Counted from the stretch's first letter, positions 1 to 12,417 are shown. The stretch: DNA of 64,000 nucleotides from Cinclus cinclus (GCF_963662255.1 NC_085046.1:135327392-135391391), one strand, 5' to 3'. A program made the numbers and translations. Notes: generated by a model not told the origin, from the sequence alone.

Positions 1-1009
1 GGTGATGTACAAGTATACCACTCAATTTTTAAATTTTTTTTTATTTTCTATTGTGGAATACTAGAAAAAACCCCACTGTATTAGAAATAACTGGTACTGG
101 ATGTAAGACATGTAAACCAGTTGATTAACTGAGAGCCTTTTAACAATTATCTAATCATCTTTGTTTAGACTGTCATAGAAAATATATATTTTCTATTAAA
201 AAATATTTTTTGCATTTGGCCCTATATTTTAAAAATATAATTGTTATATGGCTGGATGCTACGGATGACTATTAAATACTTATATGCTTAAATTAATTAT
301 AATATATTATTATATTAAACACTTATGCTCTTCAATATTGACATAACTCCCTGTGTATAAAAATTGATCATTGATAAACTGTTCATCAATCTAGTTAAAA
401 GATGTGTTTTTCTAAGTGATAAGAGCACTAGCTTGGAACACATGCTCTAAGAAAAAGCACTTTTTAATTTTTTTTATTTTTAAATTTTTTTATTCTGTGT
501 TTTAGTCTCATTCAAGTATCTGGGAAGTAATGTACTTTTCCTTTTGGTTCTATCCATTGTCTGTGATTGTTACAAATTGCAACTGAAACACTGAATATTC
601 ACAATAAACTTATACAATTATCAGAAGTGACAGATAAATGAACTGTCAGATTTAATTTTCAAAGTTATTTGCAATATACATCTTGTCTTATTCACCTGAA
701 TTCAGCCACTTGCCAAGACTAAAGAACTCTTTGAAAATTTATCTTCTGATATAGGGTCCTTCTATGGATGCTTTACATGAATGACGTTATTTTTTTTTTT
801 CATGGATACCTTTAAACATCTTTTTTATTGATGCTTTGACTTAGAGTTTTACTTAGGGTTTGCATGTTGCCCTAAGAATGGACTTGCTTCCATTTATTCC
901 TAGCCTTTAAGCTATAGCCTTCTGCTTCTTGGGCAGATGATATAGTACCCTCTTTATCTTGGCCTTTTTTTCTCGTGTTTACTCCTTTATTCCTGTTTCT
1001 TTCTCAGCG
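1..1009. other. AT-rich non-coding DNA, nothing recognised
   Basis: All frames are closed by frequent stops. T-rich and A-rich runs occur near 780-800. I see no repeat family, splice-bounded open frame or RNA gene here. Confidence 0.6.
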
Positions 1010-1480
1010 GAGGCAGAAAATGGTTTCACCAGCCAACCTTTTTCTTAAATTCTCTGTTGCTCCTTAACATTTCTATTTGTCCTGTAGTTCTGTCACCAGG
1101 GTGATCAGATCATCCACTTGGTCACAACTCCCAGAGCTGTTCTCACTCCTGCTATCCATTACTACTTAAAGGCTACATCCCACAGAGACCTGGATGGATG
1201 TGTATTTTGGTGTGAGCTTTGTCTGGATCACCATCTATTCTGGCGAGTGCAGAGGGCATAACTTTCTGCTGAGTGGATATCATAGATAAGGTCCCAAGAG
1301 CATGATGGTCACCAGGTCTCATGGCCAGGCATGGCAGGGGTGCAGGGAGATGGAGGCTTGCCCTGCTGTAGCATCTCTGAGACAGGACTTAGGGGTCCCA
1401 TGGTGCTGAAATTGGGTCCTGGGCAGAGTGGGAAGGATATCTCAGAAAGGCAGCACCAATAAGTTTCATTGGTTCAAGGA
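1010..1480. other. GC-richer island of unknown origin
   Basis: Base composition shifts abruptly from AT-rich flanks to mixed, GC-richer sequence with words such as GTCACCAGGTCTCATGG and GGGTCCTGGGCAGAGTGGG. No open frame runs through it and I recognise no CR1 or LTR end. Islands of this kind in this window are otherwise mobile-element remnants, so an old, unrecognised LTR or internal ERV piece is the likeliest explanation, but this is inference. Confidence 0.35.
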
Positions 1481-1879
1481 CCCTGGAACACCATAACTCC
1501 TCTTTAGTTCTAACTATGGATCTTTTCTTAATACCTTTTGCTGTCTGAACATTGTGTTTGCTCAAAGTTATTCCACTTAATGATTATCCACTCCTCCAGG
1601 GAGTTTGTACGAGCTGACAGTTAGGATATTCACCATAATATACCATCTCACTTGACACGTTTAGGGAAAGGTAACTGGATATAATCTGAGACATGCATGG
1701 GAGAAACAAAGCAAGTTCAATAATGAACAACTTCTTGCAAACTTTAGAATATCCAGATGTAATATAACTTGGCATGGCTTTGACTAGACTTATTAGTCAG
1801 TATTACAATATATTTCAGGGAGAAGAATGCAGAAGCAGAGAAGGAAGAAGAAAAAGAGAGAGTAGACAACCACTACTCT
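1481..1879. other. AT-rich spacer, nothing recognised
   Basis: Ordinary AT-rich sequence between two GC-richer islands, with a purine-rich stretch near 1820-1865. The short reverse frame at 1584-1775 has no recognisable protein features. Confidence 0.5.
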
Positions 1880-2240
1880 AGGAACCAGTGTGGTCTCAGA
1901 AGTTTTCAAATCCAAGGCAGTGGAAGGCATCATGCTGCACACATCTTTGCTGACCTTTTATCAGTTCCAGCCCCCTCCTAGGCTGGCCTACGCTTATTGC
2001 AGTGCCAAAGTCTTGTGCCTGCACTTCACACAATGCCAGAATGTTCCTGGCACCATCCTGGGGCTTACGGTGGTCCTATGCAGTTGGTTGTCCTCCGCAG
2101 AGTGTGAGCCTACATCAGGTTTCACTACACAAAAGCGTGTGAGAAGGTGCTCCATCCCACCTGTTCCCTCCCCTGTTTCCAACTTGACTGTCTTGAGCCA
2201 GTCAACCATTCCTCTTGTCTCCTACATGTAGATAGCAGGG
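1880..2240. other. GC-richer island with an unsupported 113-codon open frame
   Basis: A forward ATG frame at 1890-2231 would give 113 residues rich in Ser, Pro and Cys, and an overlapping reverse frame of 71 codons is also open. The predicted protein has no domain, signal peptide or motif I can name. Flanking splice signals and a Kozak context are not convincing. Open frames on both strands suggest low stop density from base composition rather than coding. It may be a remnant of an old retroelement or processed transcript; I do not assign a function. Confidence 0.3.
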
Positions 2241-4525
2241 GTAGTGATTATAAATCAACATCAGAATTTTAAACCATGTATTTTTTTCTTCGCATTGTTT
2301 TGGATGTCACCATTAAAAAAAAAAAAAGAGAACTATAACATGGTGAGGAACTTGTTTATATTTAACTTTCAATAATAAAATGTCTCAGTCAAGTAAAGGT
2401 TTTTTCTCAGTTAAGTGAGTGTTTTTATTATGAAATTAAATAAGAAAAAAGAGTAACTCTTTGTTTTACTGAACTCTTACTAGTTCTCAATATTTAATTA
2501 TTTTGATATCAAATGCATGTACATATTTTTCCAAATATTTTTCAGAAGAAAACCACAGTGTACTGTACCTATTAAAACATGCATTTTTCAGTATTATAAC
2601 ACATTTTCTACATCACGAACAAAGGGCTAGCATTGTTACAGCCAGCCAGTGTCCTTAGTTTTTGCAGTATAAAGTACTGACTTGACAATCTGATTCATCA
2701 CTCAGCTCACTAAAATTTTAAATCATATAATATTTGCTACATATAAATTACTTTTAATGATAATTTACTTTTTAAAATAGTGTGAAGTTTCCACTTTACA
2801 AAAATAAATAAATATTACTTCACCCCCAGAGACTGCATTTCAGGACATGTACTATTTTCCCTATTTTTCAATGACAACAAAGACATATTTGGCAACCTTT
2901 TGATGAGATTTTTGATGCTGTTTTCATGTTGCATTACAGTAACTGGGGGTAGTCTTAGTGTTTTGACCTTTCATTTTCCCTTCACCTTCTTGTGGTAATA
3001 TTGTTTTGATATGTTTCTATCCTTTCAAAAAAAATTGTTTCTAAAACATTTTAACTTTAAGTCTATTATGGTTTAAGTTTGGCAAGTTTGATTGATTTTT
3101 GATATGGATGAAAACTTTCCTGATGCATTTACAATCTTTAAATAAACAACATAGTTATTATTCAGCCCAAGATAAACTTTTCATGGCCATGAAAACTCAA
3201 TGTATTTGATAAGAACTTTTCAATTGAAAGTGCTAAGCAAATTTTATAATCCAAAGTTAAAACTATCAAGTTATCATCAGAAAAGAACTTCTGAGTAAAA
3301 GTAAAATTTATGTATTTCCTGTTTTCTTTTCTTCTTTTTTCTACTTTATGTCACAGGTGGTAGTTGGTGATTCTGACAGGCTGTGATTTTGTATGTTTAA
3401 CAAAACTCCAAGCTTTCAAGATGTTATGCAATAGTGGCTTTCTGATAAGAGAAAAAGTTCACATTTTAATGATTCTATATTGAGATTTTGACATCTTGCA
3501 TATCTGTAGATAAATGACAGATTTAAAATTTTGAGCCATCTTGTTTAAAAGTAGTAAATGTCATATAGTTAATTGACAGAAGAAAGAAAATAAAATTTTA
3601 GTGAATTACTGACTGGATAAGGGCTTTTTATTTTTACACTATATATAACAATAAAAAATCTTGTCTACCAAAGTAAGCATTATACTGGTGTAACAAATGT
3701 AGATGAGAGTGAAAAGGAAGTACCTACAAATTATTAATTTAATTGGTTTTCATATCAGTAATACACAGTCATTTCAATCTGATCTTAAAAAAAGTAATTT
3801 TAAGTAATTTTACCTAATCATTATTAATTTTACTTTATTGTACATTCTTTACTATTCGTCCTAGGCTAGTTTGGAATATTTCAAATGATGGAATTTCTAT
3901 TATATCACCAGGGATTGTGGATGTCATTGTCAATTTTTTTTGTTGATGTCCTTTTTTCTTAAATCCTTAAAAATGCTGTCAGAACATCTCTTCTATTTTC
4001 TCGAATAATAGTTTCTTTAATTTTGTGAGGTACCAATTGCATTAGTTTGATATTTTGTACTTGGTTCTACTTACATAAAAATCTGTGGTCATATGTGGAA
4101 TCTCTCTGGAACTGTTAATTTATCTTTCTTGTAAGTGTTCAGCCTTTTATTATACCATCACCTATGAATCATATTCATGCCATGTCCTGTAAATCTTCCA
4201 GAACACAAATGAGCATATTAAATAAGGTTGTGCCTAAGATCTCTTTTTTCCTCATCACCTTGTCCTTGCAAAACAAAAGCAATAGCTTACTATTTTTCAT
4301 AACAGTTCCATTTATTAAAAATTCCTTATCAAGAAATTAAAATGTTATATTAATTTCTGAGATGTTATAAATTAAACTTCATTGTATGACCAAAATCTCT
4401 ATACACTGCATATAGGTTAGTGCTTTACTAATAGGCAAGTTAAAAAAGAATTAGAAAGCTCTTTAGTCACAAGTGTATTATCTTCTCTAAAAGTCCTATT
4501 TCCCTTTTTTTTTTTTTTTTGGACT
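2241..4525. other. AT-rich non-coding DNA, nothing recognised
   Basis: No open frame above about 60 codons and no recognisable mobile-element end. It contains short A- and T-runs, including a 16-base T run at 4505-4520 beside the LTR that follows. Confidence 0.55.
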
Positions 4526-5095
4526 TCTTATAGTGTACATTTAAGGAACTTGCCATAAGTTTGCTATAAGATGCCACACCAGCAACTTAAGCATAGACAA
4601 GAGAAATTTATGCTAGGCCAGAGATTATTTCAGACCTGGTGGATGTAACATCTAGTTAGTACATCCTGTTTAGCATATCTGGACAAAAATTCTTACAGTG
4701 GAAAAGGAAGCAACTGTTAATACACATATCACCAGTCAGACAAAGACGACCCCAAATTATGGGAACTGCATCTGCAGCCACCCCAGGGATATCTGGAATG
4801 TGGACTGTATAAAGGTGGTAGCCCCAGAAAATCGACTTGGACCCCCACCACTGAGAAGCTCAGCATGAAGGAGGACCAAGGAGATGCCTCTGGATCTATG
4901 GGTGGGAACTATCTGCTTAATCTCCTCTTTTTCTCTTCTCTCTCTCTCCTCTCCCTCTCCCTGATGCTTTCCTATTTATTTCTCTATCTACCCCACTTTT
5001 ACTGTTAAATAAAATCCATATTATTGTCTTCAACATATGGACTCATTTGAACCTTGATTCAGGAAGAGGGATCTCTAAATAATCTGATCATAACA
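4526..5095 (+). mobile_element. Probable solo LTR, 570 bp
   Basis: The block is far less AT-biased than its flanks and has LTR architecture. A TATA-like TGTATAAAGG lies near 4805, a pyrimidine-rich stretch (TCTCTCTCTCC) near 4940, and an AATAAA poly(A) signal near 5008, all in forward order. The ends are imperfect inverted repeats, TCTTATAG at the start and TCATAACA at the end; a normal LTR would start TG, so the start is mutated. The 5-bp flanks are GGACT (4521-4525) and GGATT (5096-5100), one mismatch apart, consistent with an old 5-bp target-site duplication. No internal retroviral region adjoins it. Confidence 0.6.
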
Positions 5096-6744
5096 GGATT
5101 CAACTGAGAAAAAAAAAAAAATTTCTGCTAGATTATTATTCAGTATAATCTGCCTCATTTTGAATTTATTACCTTTCTTTTATTTTTAAGGAACAAGCTT
5201 GAATAGGCTTGACTCATTTTGAATTCCATTATATACTGATATTTACATAGTAAGCAGATATAACAGATGTGCTTTTTTCTTATTTTAAAATTTAGTTCTG
5301 ATTTAATTTACAGTTCATGCTTGGTTACTGGTTTGAACTGGTCAACATAACTTTCTTAATTAGTTATTATTATTAAAAATCCTGCTAAATTTCAATTTGA
5401 AAGCTAGGCATAAGATTTCTCTTTAGAATAAGTAATCAAATTCAGCAAAGTATTTAGAATTATTATCATTACAATATACTCCTTTTTAACTTGAGCTTCC
5501 TCAAGCAATCTTCAGTACTTTTAATTCTTCTTTTCCTGACTCTCCTTGCAGGTATTATTTTTAAAATTGTCATATTTTTAAACCATGTTATAAAATAATT
5601 TATTATAACACTGTACCATAATTTAACCTGTTTTTGTAGTATTTGCATTCATGTGAATTATTGTATTTGCTGATCATCATCTAAAAAACAAGCTTTTTGG
5701 ATTATTTATCCTTTTTGTAATGGGCCTTTATTGCCATCCACCTCCAGACTTGCAGATTTTCTCTCCACACGTAAACTACATTTTTGTAGTGCTTATTTTT
5801 TTTAAAATATTTCCAGTTACATATCGATTTCTCATGGACATATTTGAGTAAATTTCTCAGAGAGAATATTCCTGTTCAACAGAAATTCCCATTTGATCAA
5901 ATTTATTTCCCTTCTGTCTTTATCAGAGCTGACCTGCCCTTCATGATTTCCTGTCTTTTCTTTTAGATCAAAGAGAAAAAACATTATACATACAAGTTAT
6001 AGTTTCTGAGAGCTTGGAACAATGATTTGTACTCTGATCTGATTCTTTTCTCTTCTGTTGCAAATAATTTAAAGTTAAAATTTTCAGGTTTTTTACAAAA
6101 TTAAAGGGTTTTGTTTATTATTTGTAGAGATCAAATGTTTTGTTTTGAAACACTTTATTTTTAAGGAACTATCAAATTTAAAATATAATGTCCACACCAG
6201 AGAATTAGCCTTATCAAAATTAGTATTTTTTTCTGTTAATCAAGTGATTAAAACAAGAATCTACACCTGGTCATTAGACTAGCTTCTAATTTTATGATTT
6301 CATTTTTGATGGTATAAGTTAGATGGTATGTTTTACTTAAGGTATAAAATTATCTATCTATCTTTTCTAGAAAATTTTCTCCCCAACATATAAGGCAAGG
6401 CCAACACTTGATCCATTAACATCTGTGACAGAAGCCACAAGCTGAGAATTTTTGTGTCATGTCTCATTGTGAAGTCATAAACGATTCAAAATCTGAAAGG
6501 CTTTTCTCAGAGAAGAGCCCAAACCAGATCAGTAAGTTTCTTTAAGGTGTTAAACTGCCAGCACTGCTTGCCTTTACCAATATTTAACTTGGTGAAAAAA
6601 AAGCTGCATGTTTTATACAGGAACACCAGTGTTTAATTTTGAATTTTCCCATCTTTGACAAAATCTAATTATTTCAGAAATCATGCATTTTCAGAAGATA
6701 TGGATTTTTTTATTTCCCTTTTACAACGAACTCCAGATTAAAAA
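5096..6744. other. AT-rich non-coding DNA with one exon-like segment
   Basis: Mostly AT-rich with no recognised repeat. At 6371-6531 a pyrimidine-rich tract ending CTTTTCTAG and a GTAAGT bracket 161 bp that look like an exon. All three frames contain stops, so it is not an internal coding exon; the longest opening frame gives 24 codons before TGA at 6443. It could be a non-coding or terminal exon, or chance. Confidence 0.45.
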
Positions 6745-8000
6745 ATGTTCCTCTCTACACAGAATACAACTACATTGTCATGCTGTTTTGTATGGGTGAA
6801 GAACCTCTTTCTAATATCCAACCTAAACCTCCCCTGACACAGCTTCAGGCCATTCCCTTGGGTCCTGTCACTGCTCACCACAGAGCAGGGATCAGTTCCT
6901 GCCCCTCCTTTTCCCTTCATGAGGAAGCTGTAACTGCAGTGATGTCTCTCCTCAGTCTCCTCCAGGCTGAACAGACCAAGTGACCTCAGCCTCTCCTCAT
7001 AGAGCTTCCCCTCAAAACCCTTCAGCATCTTTGTTGCTTTTCCTTGGACACTCTCTAATAGTTTAAAATGTCTTTTCTTGTGTCACTCAAATCTGCCCCA
7101 GCACTGGAGGTGAGGCTGCCCCAGCTCAGAGCAGAGCAGGACAATCCCTCCCTTGCCTGGCTGGTGATGCTGTGCCTGATGTACCCAGGACAGGGTTGGC
7201 CCTCCTGGCTGCCAGGGCACTGCTGACTCACATTCAACTTACCATCATCCAGGACAACTACCTCCCTTTCCATGGAACTGCTTTCCAGTCTCTCATTCCC
7301 CATTCTTTCCATACATTCAGGGTTGCCCCATCCCAGGTGCAGAATCAAGCACTTTTTCTCATAAACTCCATGTGGTTGGTGATTGCCCAGACCTCTGATT
7401 TATCAAGATCTCTTTGCAGGATCTCTCAGCCCTAAGGTGACTCAGCAGCTTCTCTGTTTTTGGTATCATCAACAAACTTGGTATTCTTTCAAGTCCTGCA
7501 TCCAAGTCATTAATGAAGATGCTGAAGAGAGCTGGTCTGAGGATGGAGCCCTGTGAAACCCCACAAGTGACAGGACAGTCTGAGGTTTTCTCATTTGATA
7601 TAACTGTGCCTGACCATGAGTCAGTTGCTCACCCATGGCTTGATATATTTATCTAGCTGCATGCTAGACATTTTGTCCAGAAGGAGACTGTGAGAAACAG
7701 TATCAAAAGCTTTACTAATATAGAAAAAGATAGCATCAATTGGCTTCCCTTGATAAATTTAGTGGTTACCTTGTCATGAAAGGTTTGATAAGCAGGACTT
7801 CTCATGAAGCCCTGACAGCTGTGGCCATTGTCTGCACTGTCTTTCAGGTGTTTTTCAATACCTCACAGAATTATCTTCTCTATAAATTTGCAAGGCACTG
7901 TAATAAGAGTAACAGGCGTGTAGTTTTTGTGGTCCTCCTTCTTGTCCTTCTTGAAAATTGGGACACCATTTATCAGCTTCCAGTCAGCTGGGACGTGGAA
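6745..8000 (-). mobile_element. CR1 LINE fragment, reverse-transcriptase ORF2 C-terminal part
   Basis: Read on the reverse strand, translated pieces match CR1 ORF2 in order. About 7990 to 7435 covers the mid reverse-transcriptase region in broken frames. Then comes a segment with ERLESSSMEREVVVLDDGKL (7348-7055), then LYEERLRSLGLFSLEE and FRLDIRKRFFTH (7028-6745). Each block is in a different frame or separated by stops, so the copy is dead. The 5' part of the element and the short-repeat 3' tail are absent. Length is about 1.25 kb versus about 4.5 kb for a full CR1. Confidence 0.9.
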
Positions 8001-10095
8001 AAAAATTCCTTTTTCTCTTATTTTAGCAGAATGACTTCTTCCATAAAGATAAGTGTGACTTCCTAAAACTCAGAAATTCCCAAAATTCATGCTTAAACCT
8101 GAATAAGATTGAACATAATAATTAACAGTATTTGATAACAAGATAATCTAATATTGTCTTCTGGTTCTTTCTTCAGTGAAGTATCTATTTGAATCTCTTT
8201 CTCCAAGTGCTTTTGATACTGGCATGAAATTCATATTTACAGATTAGATCTATTTATTTATCTGCAAATCTTGTCATTGAGTGTCAAAATGAATTAAGTT
8301 TGTAAAATGAAAATATGCATACAGATATGAAAAGTAATTAAATGGCAACTGGAAAAAAAAATCACATTTCAGAACCCATTTAGCACATTCTTCTTACATA
8401 AGAAGTATGTGGTGCAACAAGAATAGAAATACGGTAATAGTGGGTAGGTAACTCCTATTTCTACATGAAAAATTCTTTATGGTACTTGAATTGATTGTTT
8501 TCCTTGTTATTAAAACTCTGTATAGTTTATGTGTTAATTTTAAAACTATAAATTTTCCAAATTTGATGTAAATTATAAATTCCTCTTTCCTATACAATGT
8601 TAGATTTTAATGTGTTTGTCATCAGAGTTCCTCTGGTAGCAAAGTAGAGAATATAATAGGCTGTAGTTGAGAAAAATGTCATTGCATAAGGAATAGAACA
8701 AATCAAAATGATGATCCTAAGCACTTTAAAAGGCTTTGAAAGTATAAATTCCTTTTTCTTGTTGAAGTCTCATGGTCTGGGCACATTTTTACTCTGTAAT
8801 CTCCACATGCATTACTCTACTTCAGAAGCTAATGCTATACAATTGGGAATGTACCTCTTGTAGCATTTTGAAACAAAACAAAAAAAAAATAATAGGGAGA
8901 AATGAGAAGGAAATTATTCTGCAAGGTTTTGCAAGAGTTCCTAATATGCAACAATATGTTGTTCCATGAAATCATATTCATAAGGAAAAATGTGTTATGT
9001 TGCCTAATAATTTAAGTTGCTCATTCATAATAGGAATCACCATGATAATTACATTTATATGGGATATTTTCAACTTTGAATGCAGCAAATTTGTAATAAT
9101 GAACATAACATTATTTTCTTTATGTGCAATGTAGATAGCTGTTTGTATCTTATCCCCACTGAGAACCTGGAGGAAAATAACTCTCTGCTGTTGTTTGTGC
9201 AAGGTACGAGCACTTTAGATTTTCAAAGCTTAATGCAGCCAATAAGAAGTTGTGGGTCAACCCTGGAAGACATCTAAGCTTCACAGAGCTGTTTACTTGC
9301 TCCCATTTCAGTGAGTTGGAGGAGACAATTGGAAGGGCAAAAGTGAGAAAACTTGTGGTTTAGGGTAAAAAGAGTTTAGTAAATTACAAAAAAGTTCTGT
9401 GTACAAGGAAAGCAAAATAGCACTCCTTCACAACTTCCTATCAGTAAGCACATATTAAGCCATCTCCACAAAATCAGGGCTCTGCAATTCATAACAGTTA
9501 TTTGGAAAGACAAATGTCATAACTGTGAATTTTCCCTCCCTACCCTTCTGTAACTTTTACCAATACATAGAAAAAGTTATTCTTCCAAGCTTTTCAACTT
9601 CTTCAATTGTTTTGGAGAGGAACTGCATTATTATGCTTGATAGCAACATCTTAGACAGAGTGGGAATTTCCTGTCCATAGGGAAAACAAGAAATAAAAGA
9701 AATTAATTTTGACATACTTTTCTGTAGGTGTGTGTGAGATAGTAAACTCCTGGTACTGGATGCCAAGCTACTCTGAAGACATTAATATTGAGCCTTTCAA
9801 GTTTTTGCTACTTTATGTATCTTGTTTCTCATCTTCCCTACATTTGGAAGTTGTAGTGCTATTTTCTTTCTGTGTTTGTAACTTTTATAACTTTAGAGAA
9901 GGTCTCACAGTGCTGGTATTTCTCCTTGGTACACTAAGGTGGTGTGAATAGAATCCACAGCTAATAAAATTCACTAGTAGCTGACATGTTGACTGTCCTC
10001 TGCAGTAAACATTTCATTTCAGGTAAGATTCTTATTTTAGTTAGTATCCATTTTCCTGGTTTGAACTCCTTATGCTGAGGTGAACAAGATAGTAC
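8001..10095. other. AT-rich non-coding DNA, nothing recognised
   Basis: Several 65-80 codon frames exist on both strands but none has protein-like composition or known motifs. No LTR or CR1 ends were recognised. Confidence 0.5.
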
Positions 10096-10320
10096 TAGTG
10101 CATGTGTGGCATCTGAAAGATACCAGACTACTTGACACTAGCAGATCTGCCTGGCAGGTGTTTGGTAGTAGAGGGGCTGCTGAGGTGGTTTCTGTATGAA
10201 GTGACAGAAGCATGCTCTCAAAATCTTGTTTCAGTTGATTCCAAGACAAACCCATTTACTGTCCTAAGCTGAAGAATTCAATGGTGTTGGTAGTACCTCG
10301 GTGGTAACATTTAAGAAAGG

Positions 10321-11021
10321 TGTTGAGGGTTAGTTCTCTCCCTTTTTCCCTCTGTGGAATTTTCCCCATTGTCATGCTAAGATACCTGTTGACTGGGCCC
10401 TGGTGACAAGGGGGAGGGGACGGGAGGGAAGAGGGAAACCCCACGAGATTCAAACAGCCAGAAGAGGAAGCGGAAGGCTGGGCCTCGGCCCATTTCCCCC
10501 ACGGAGTTCGGACGAGAAGGACGATCGCTGCCTGTGTCCCATCCCTGCCATCCCAGCGTCGGGAAACCACCATCGGACCCTGCCCGGCTGTCTTCTCGCT
10601 GTGAACTACCACCATCCAGCACTCTACTGAGCACCAGGACCCACACCGTGAGCGGAGAGCTCTCTCTCCATCTCTCTCTCCCCCTGGGACAGCGCTGCCA
10701 TCACCCCCAGCCCTCCTGCGGCTCTGCGGGACCCGCCCGCCCCCAGCACCGGGAACTGCAGCTCAGGGAAAAGGTGCCTGCAGCCAAAAAACACTGGGAC
10801 TGAGTTACTGTTCTGTTTGTGGGTAATTTCATAGCTGTTGTTGTTCTTGTTTGTCTTGTTAGATATATTAGTAAAGAACTCTTATTCCTACCCCCATATC
10901 TTTGCCTGAGAGCTCTCTCTTAATTCCAAAATTATAATAATTGGAAGAATCACAATTTTTTTTCAGTCCAAGGGGAAGCTTCTGCTTTCCTTGGCAAACA
11001 CCTGTCTTTCAAACCAAGACA
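10321..11021 (+). mobile_element. Young solo LTR (family A), copy 1
   Basis: A 701-bp unit starting TGTTGAGGGTTAG and ending CTGTCTTTCAAACCAAGACA, flanked by identical 5-bp sequences AAAGG at 10316-10320 and 11022-11026. It is about 97% identical by eye to the inverted copy at 17977-18673. Forward orientation is inferred from AGTAAAGAAC near 10870, a poly(A)-signal position shared with related LTRs. The middle (about 10400-10800) is GC- and CpG-rich, as expected of an LTR promoter region. It sits inside the older family-B LTR. The 75-119 codon frames it contains are by-products of low AT content. Confidence 0.93.
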
Positions 11022-11221
11022 AAAGGGTAAAAAAATACTGCAACATCTGTGAGAGAAGAATAGAATGTATGACACAGCACACAGCCCTGCAGACACAAAC
11101 GTCAGTGAAGAAGCTGGGGAGGAGGAAGGTGTTCCAGATGCCAGAGCAGAGATTGCCCTGCAGCACATGGAAAACTGAGGAAAAGCAGATACTCAGCCTG
11201 AAGACCATGAAGGACCCCACA

Positions 11222-11245
11222 CAACAACAACAACAACAACAACAA
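11222..11245 (+). repeat. (CAA)8 microsatellite
   Basis: Eight perfect CAA units within the family-B LTR right arm, followed by an imperfect CAG. It creates a glutamine run in one frame of a spurious ORF. Confidence 0.95.
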
Positions 11246-11890
11246 CAGGCATATGTTCCCTGTGACCCCATGGAGAGCCCACCCTGGAGAAGGCTCCTGG
11301 TAGGAACTGTTGCCCAAGGAAAGTAGGCCAAAACCAGCAGATTTCTGTAATGAAACCTCTCCTGTGGGATACCCATGATGGGTATCCTCTGCTCCTGAGG
11401 AATCATACCTTGTGAAATGGATCCACACTGGAGCAGTTCCTGAAGATCTGTAGGCCATGGGAAGAGCACATTTTGGAGGTTTGTGAGAATCTGCATTCAA
11501 TGGGAGATACCCTACACTGAGATGGAGGAAGAATATGAAAATAAAGGAGCAGCAGAGACAGTGTCTCCATTCTCCATCCCCATGAACTGCCTGGTGGGAA
11601 GGAGGCTGAAGGGTTAAGAGGGAAGTTGAGAAAAAGAGAGTTGATGGGAAAGTCTTTTTTTTCTTTTTTTAAAAAACTTTACACTTTCTTACAAGTAAAT
11701 GTCAATAAATTAAAATAGTTTCTCCAAGCTGAGATTGTGTTGCTTGTGGTAGTATTTGAAAATAACCTCTCTGTCCTTGTTTCCACCCACCAGCCTTTTT
11801 GTCATGGTTTCTCCCTCTGTCCTTTTGGTGGAGGGGGACTGCATACAGCTTGGTGAGCAACTGGCAGCCAGCCAAGGTCAACTCACCACA

Positions 11891-12396
11891 AGTACATATG
11901 AAAGCCAAAAATGAAGCATCCAATATAAAATTTTAAAGTAGTTCTTGAATTAGTCAGATATACTGAGCTCAGCAAACAGAGCTGCCATAGAGAGACTAAG
12001 CCCTTAATGGCTTGTGAGAAAGAGAACAGAGGTGGTACCTGAGGCTCGAGGGGTCTGACAAGAAGGTGCATGACTATGGCAGTCCTGTGTCACAATAGAT
12101 GACCCCTGGCCTGGCTGCAGCAGCCACTCTGGTCTCAGTTTGTGGGCTGTGCTTAGTGCTTCTCACAGTGAGAATGTGTCACACTGTACCAGAATGATGG
12201 ACATCTTATGGCTGCACTAAACAAGTGGAGGATTCACTCCCCTAAAATTGATGTCACAGGATGTTGTGACTTCTGGCAAAAAGAAAAATATTTCTCTCTT
12301 CACTTCTTGATGTGCACTTTTAAAACAGATACAAGGCCATGATGTTATATAGGGAAGAAGGAGTTTCAGAGAAGACATTTGGACCAGCTCATCTTG
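11891..12396. other. Unassigned sequence, possibly remnant ERV internal DNA
   Basis: If the primer-binding-site-like motif at 12397-12414 and the LTR at 12418-13139 are real, this stretch would be the start of a reverse-strand ERV interior, cut short by the family-B LTR at 11890. The reverse frame reading out of that site (12429 to 12217, 70 codons) shows no gag-like feature that I recognise, so this remains a positional inference. Confidence 0.3.
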
Positions 12397-12414
12397 ATCC
12401 CTGTTCTGACACCA
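12397..12414 (-). promoter_or_regulatory. Possible tRNA-Leu primer binding site of an old ERV
   Basis: On the reverse strand this 18-mer begins TGGTGTCAG and ends GGGAT. By recall it matches the complement of a tRNA-Leu 3' end at about 15 of 18 positions. It lies 3 bp inside a sequence that ends in CA on the same strand, the usual spacing of a retroviral primer binding site. tRNA-Leu priming is known in ERV-L-type elements. The match is by eye and could be chance. Confidence 0.4.
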
Positions 12415-12417
12415 AAA

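Larger units (their letters stand above)
10096..11890 (+). mobile_element. Older LTR (family B), split by a nested solo LTR
   Basis: The left arm (about 10096-10320) contains GGCAGGTGTTTGGTAG and the TATA-like GGTAACATTTAAG. The right arm (11022-11890) contains GCAGAGATTGCCCTGCAG, a poly(A)-type AATAAA near 11704, and ends AACTCACCACA. The two arms join in register when the nested element is removed. The same family occurs reversed at 18719-19863. The left boundary is uncertain: AGTAC at 10091-10095 exactly matches 11891-11895, but alignment to the other copy would also fit a start near 10133. No retroviral genes remain. Confidence 0.75.

Noticed and set aside
10963..11496. 177-codon reverse frame with a Cys run
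   Set aside because: Spans the LTR-A/LTR-B junction; the Cys run is the (CAA)8 tract read in reverse.
10096..11890. Long overlapping open frames on both strands in LTR centres as candidate genes
   Set aside because: GC-rich LTR sequence has few stops by composition; similar frames appear in both A copies because they are copies of one repeat.
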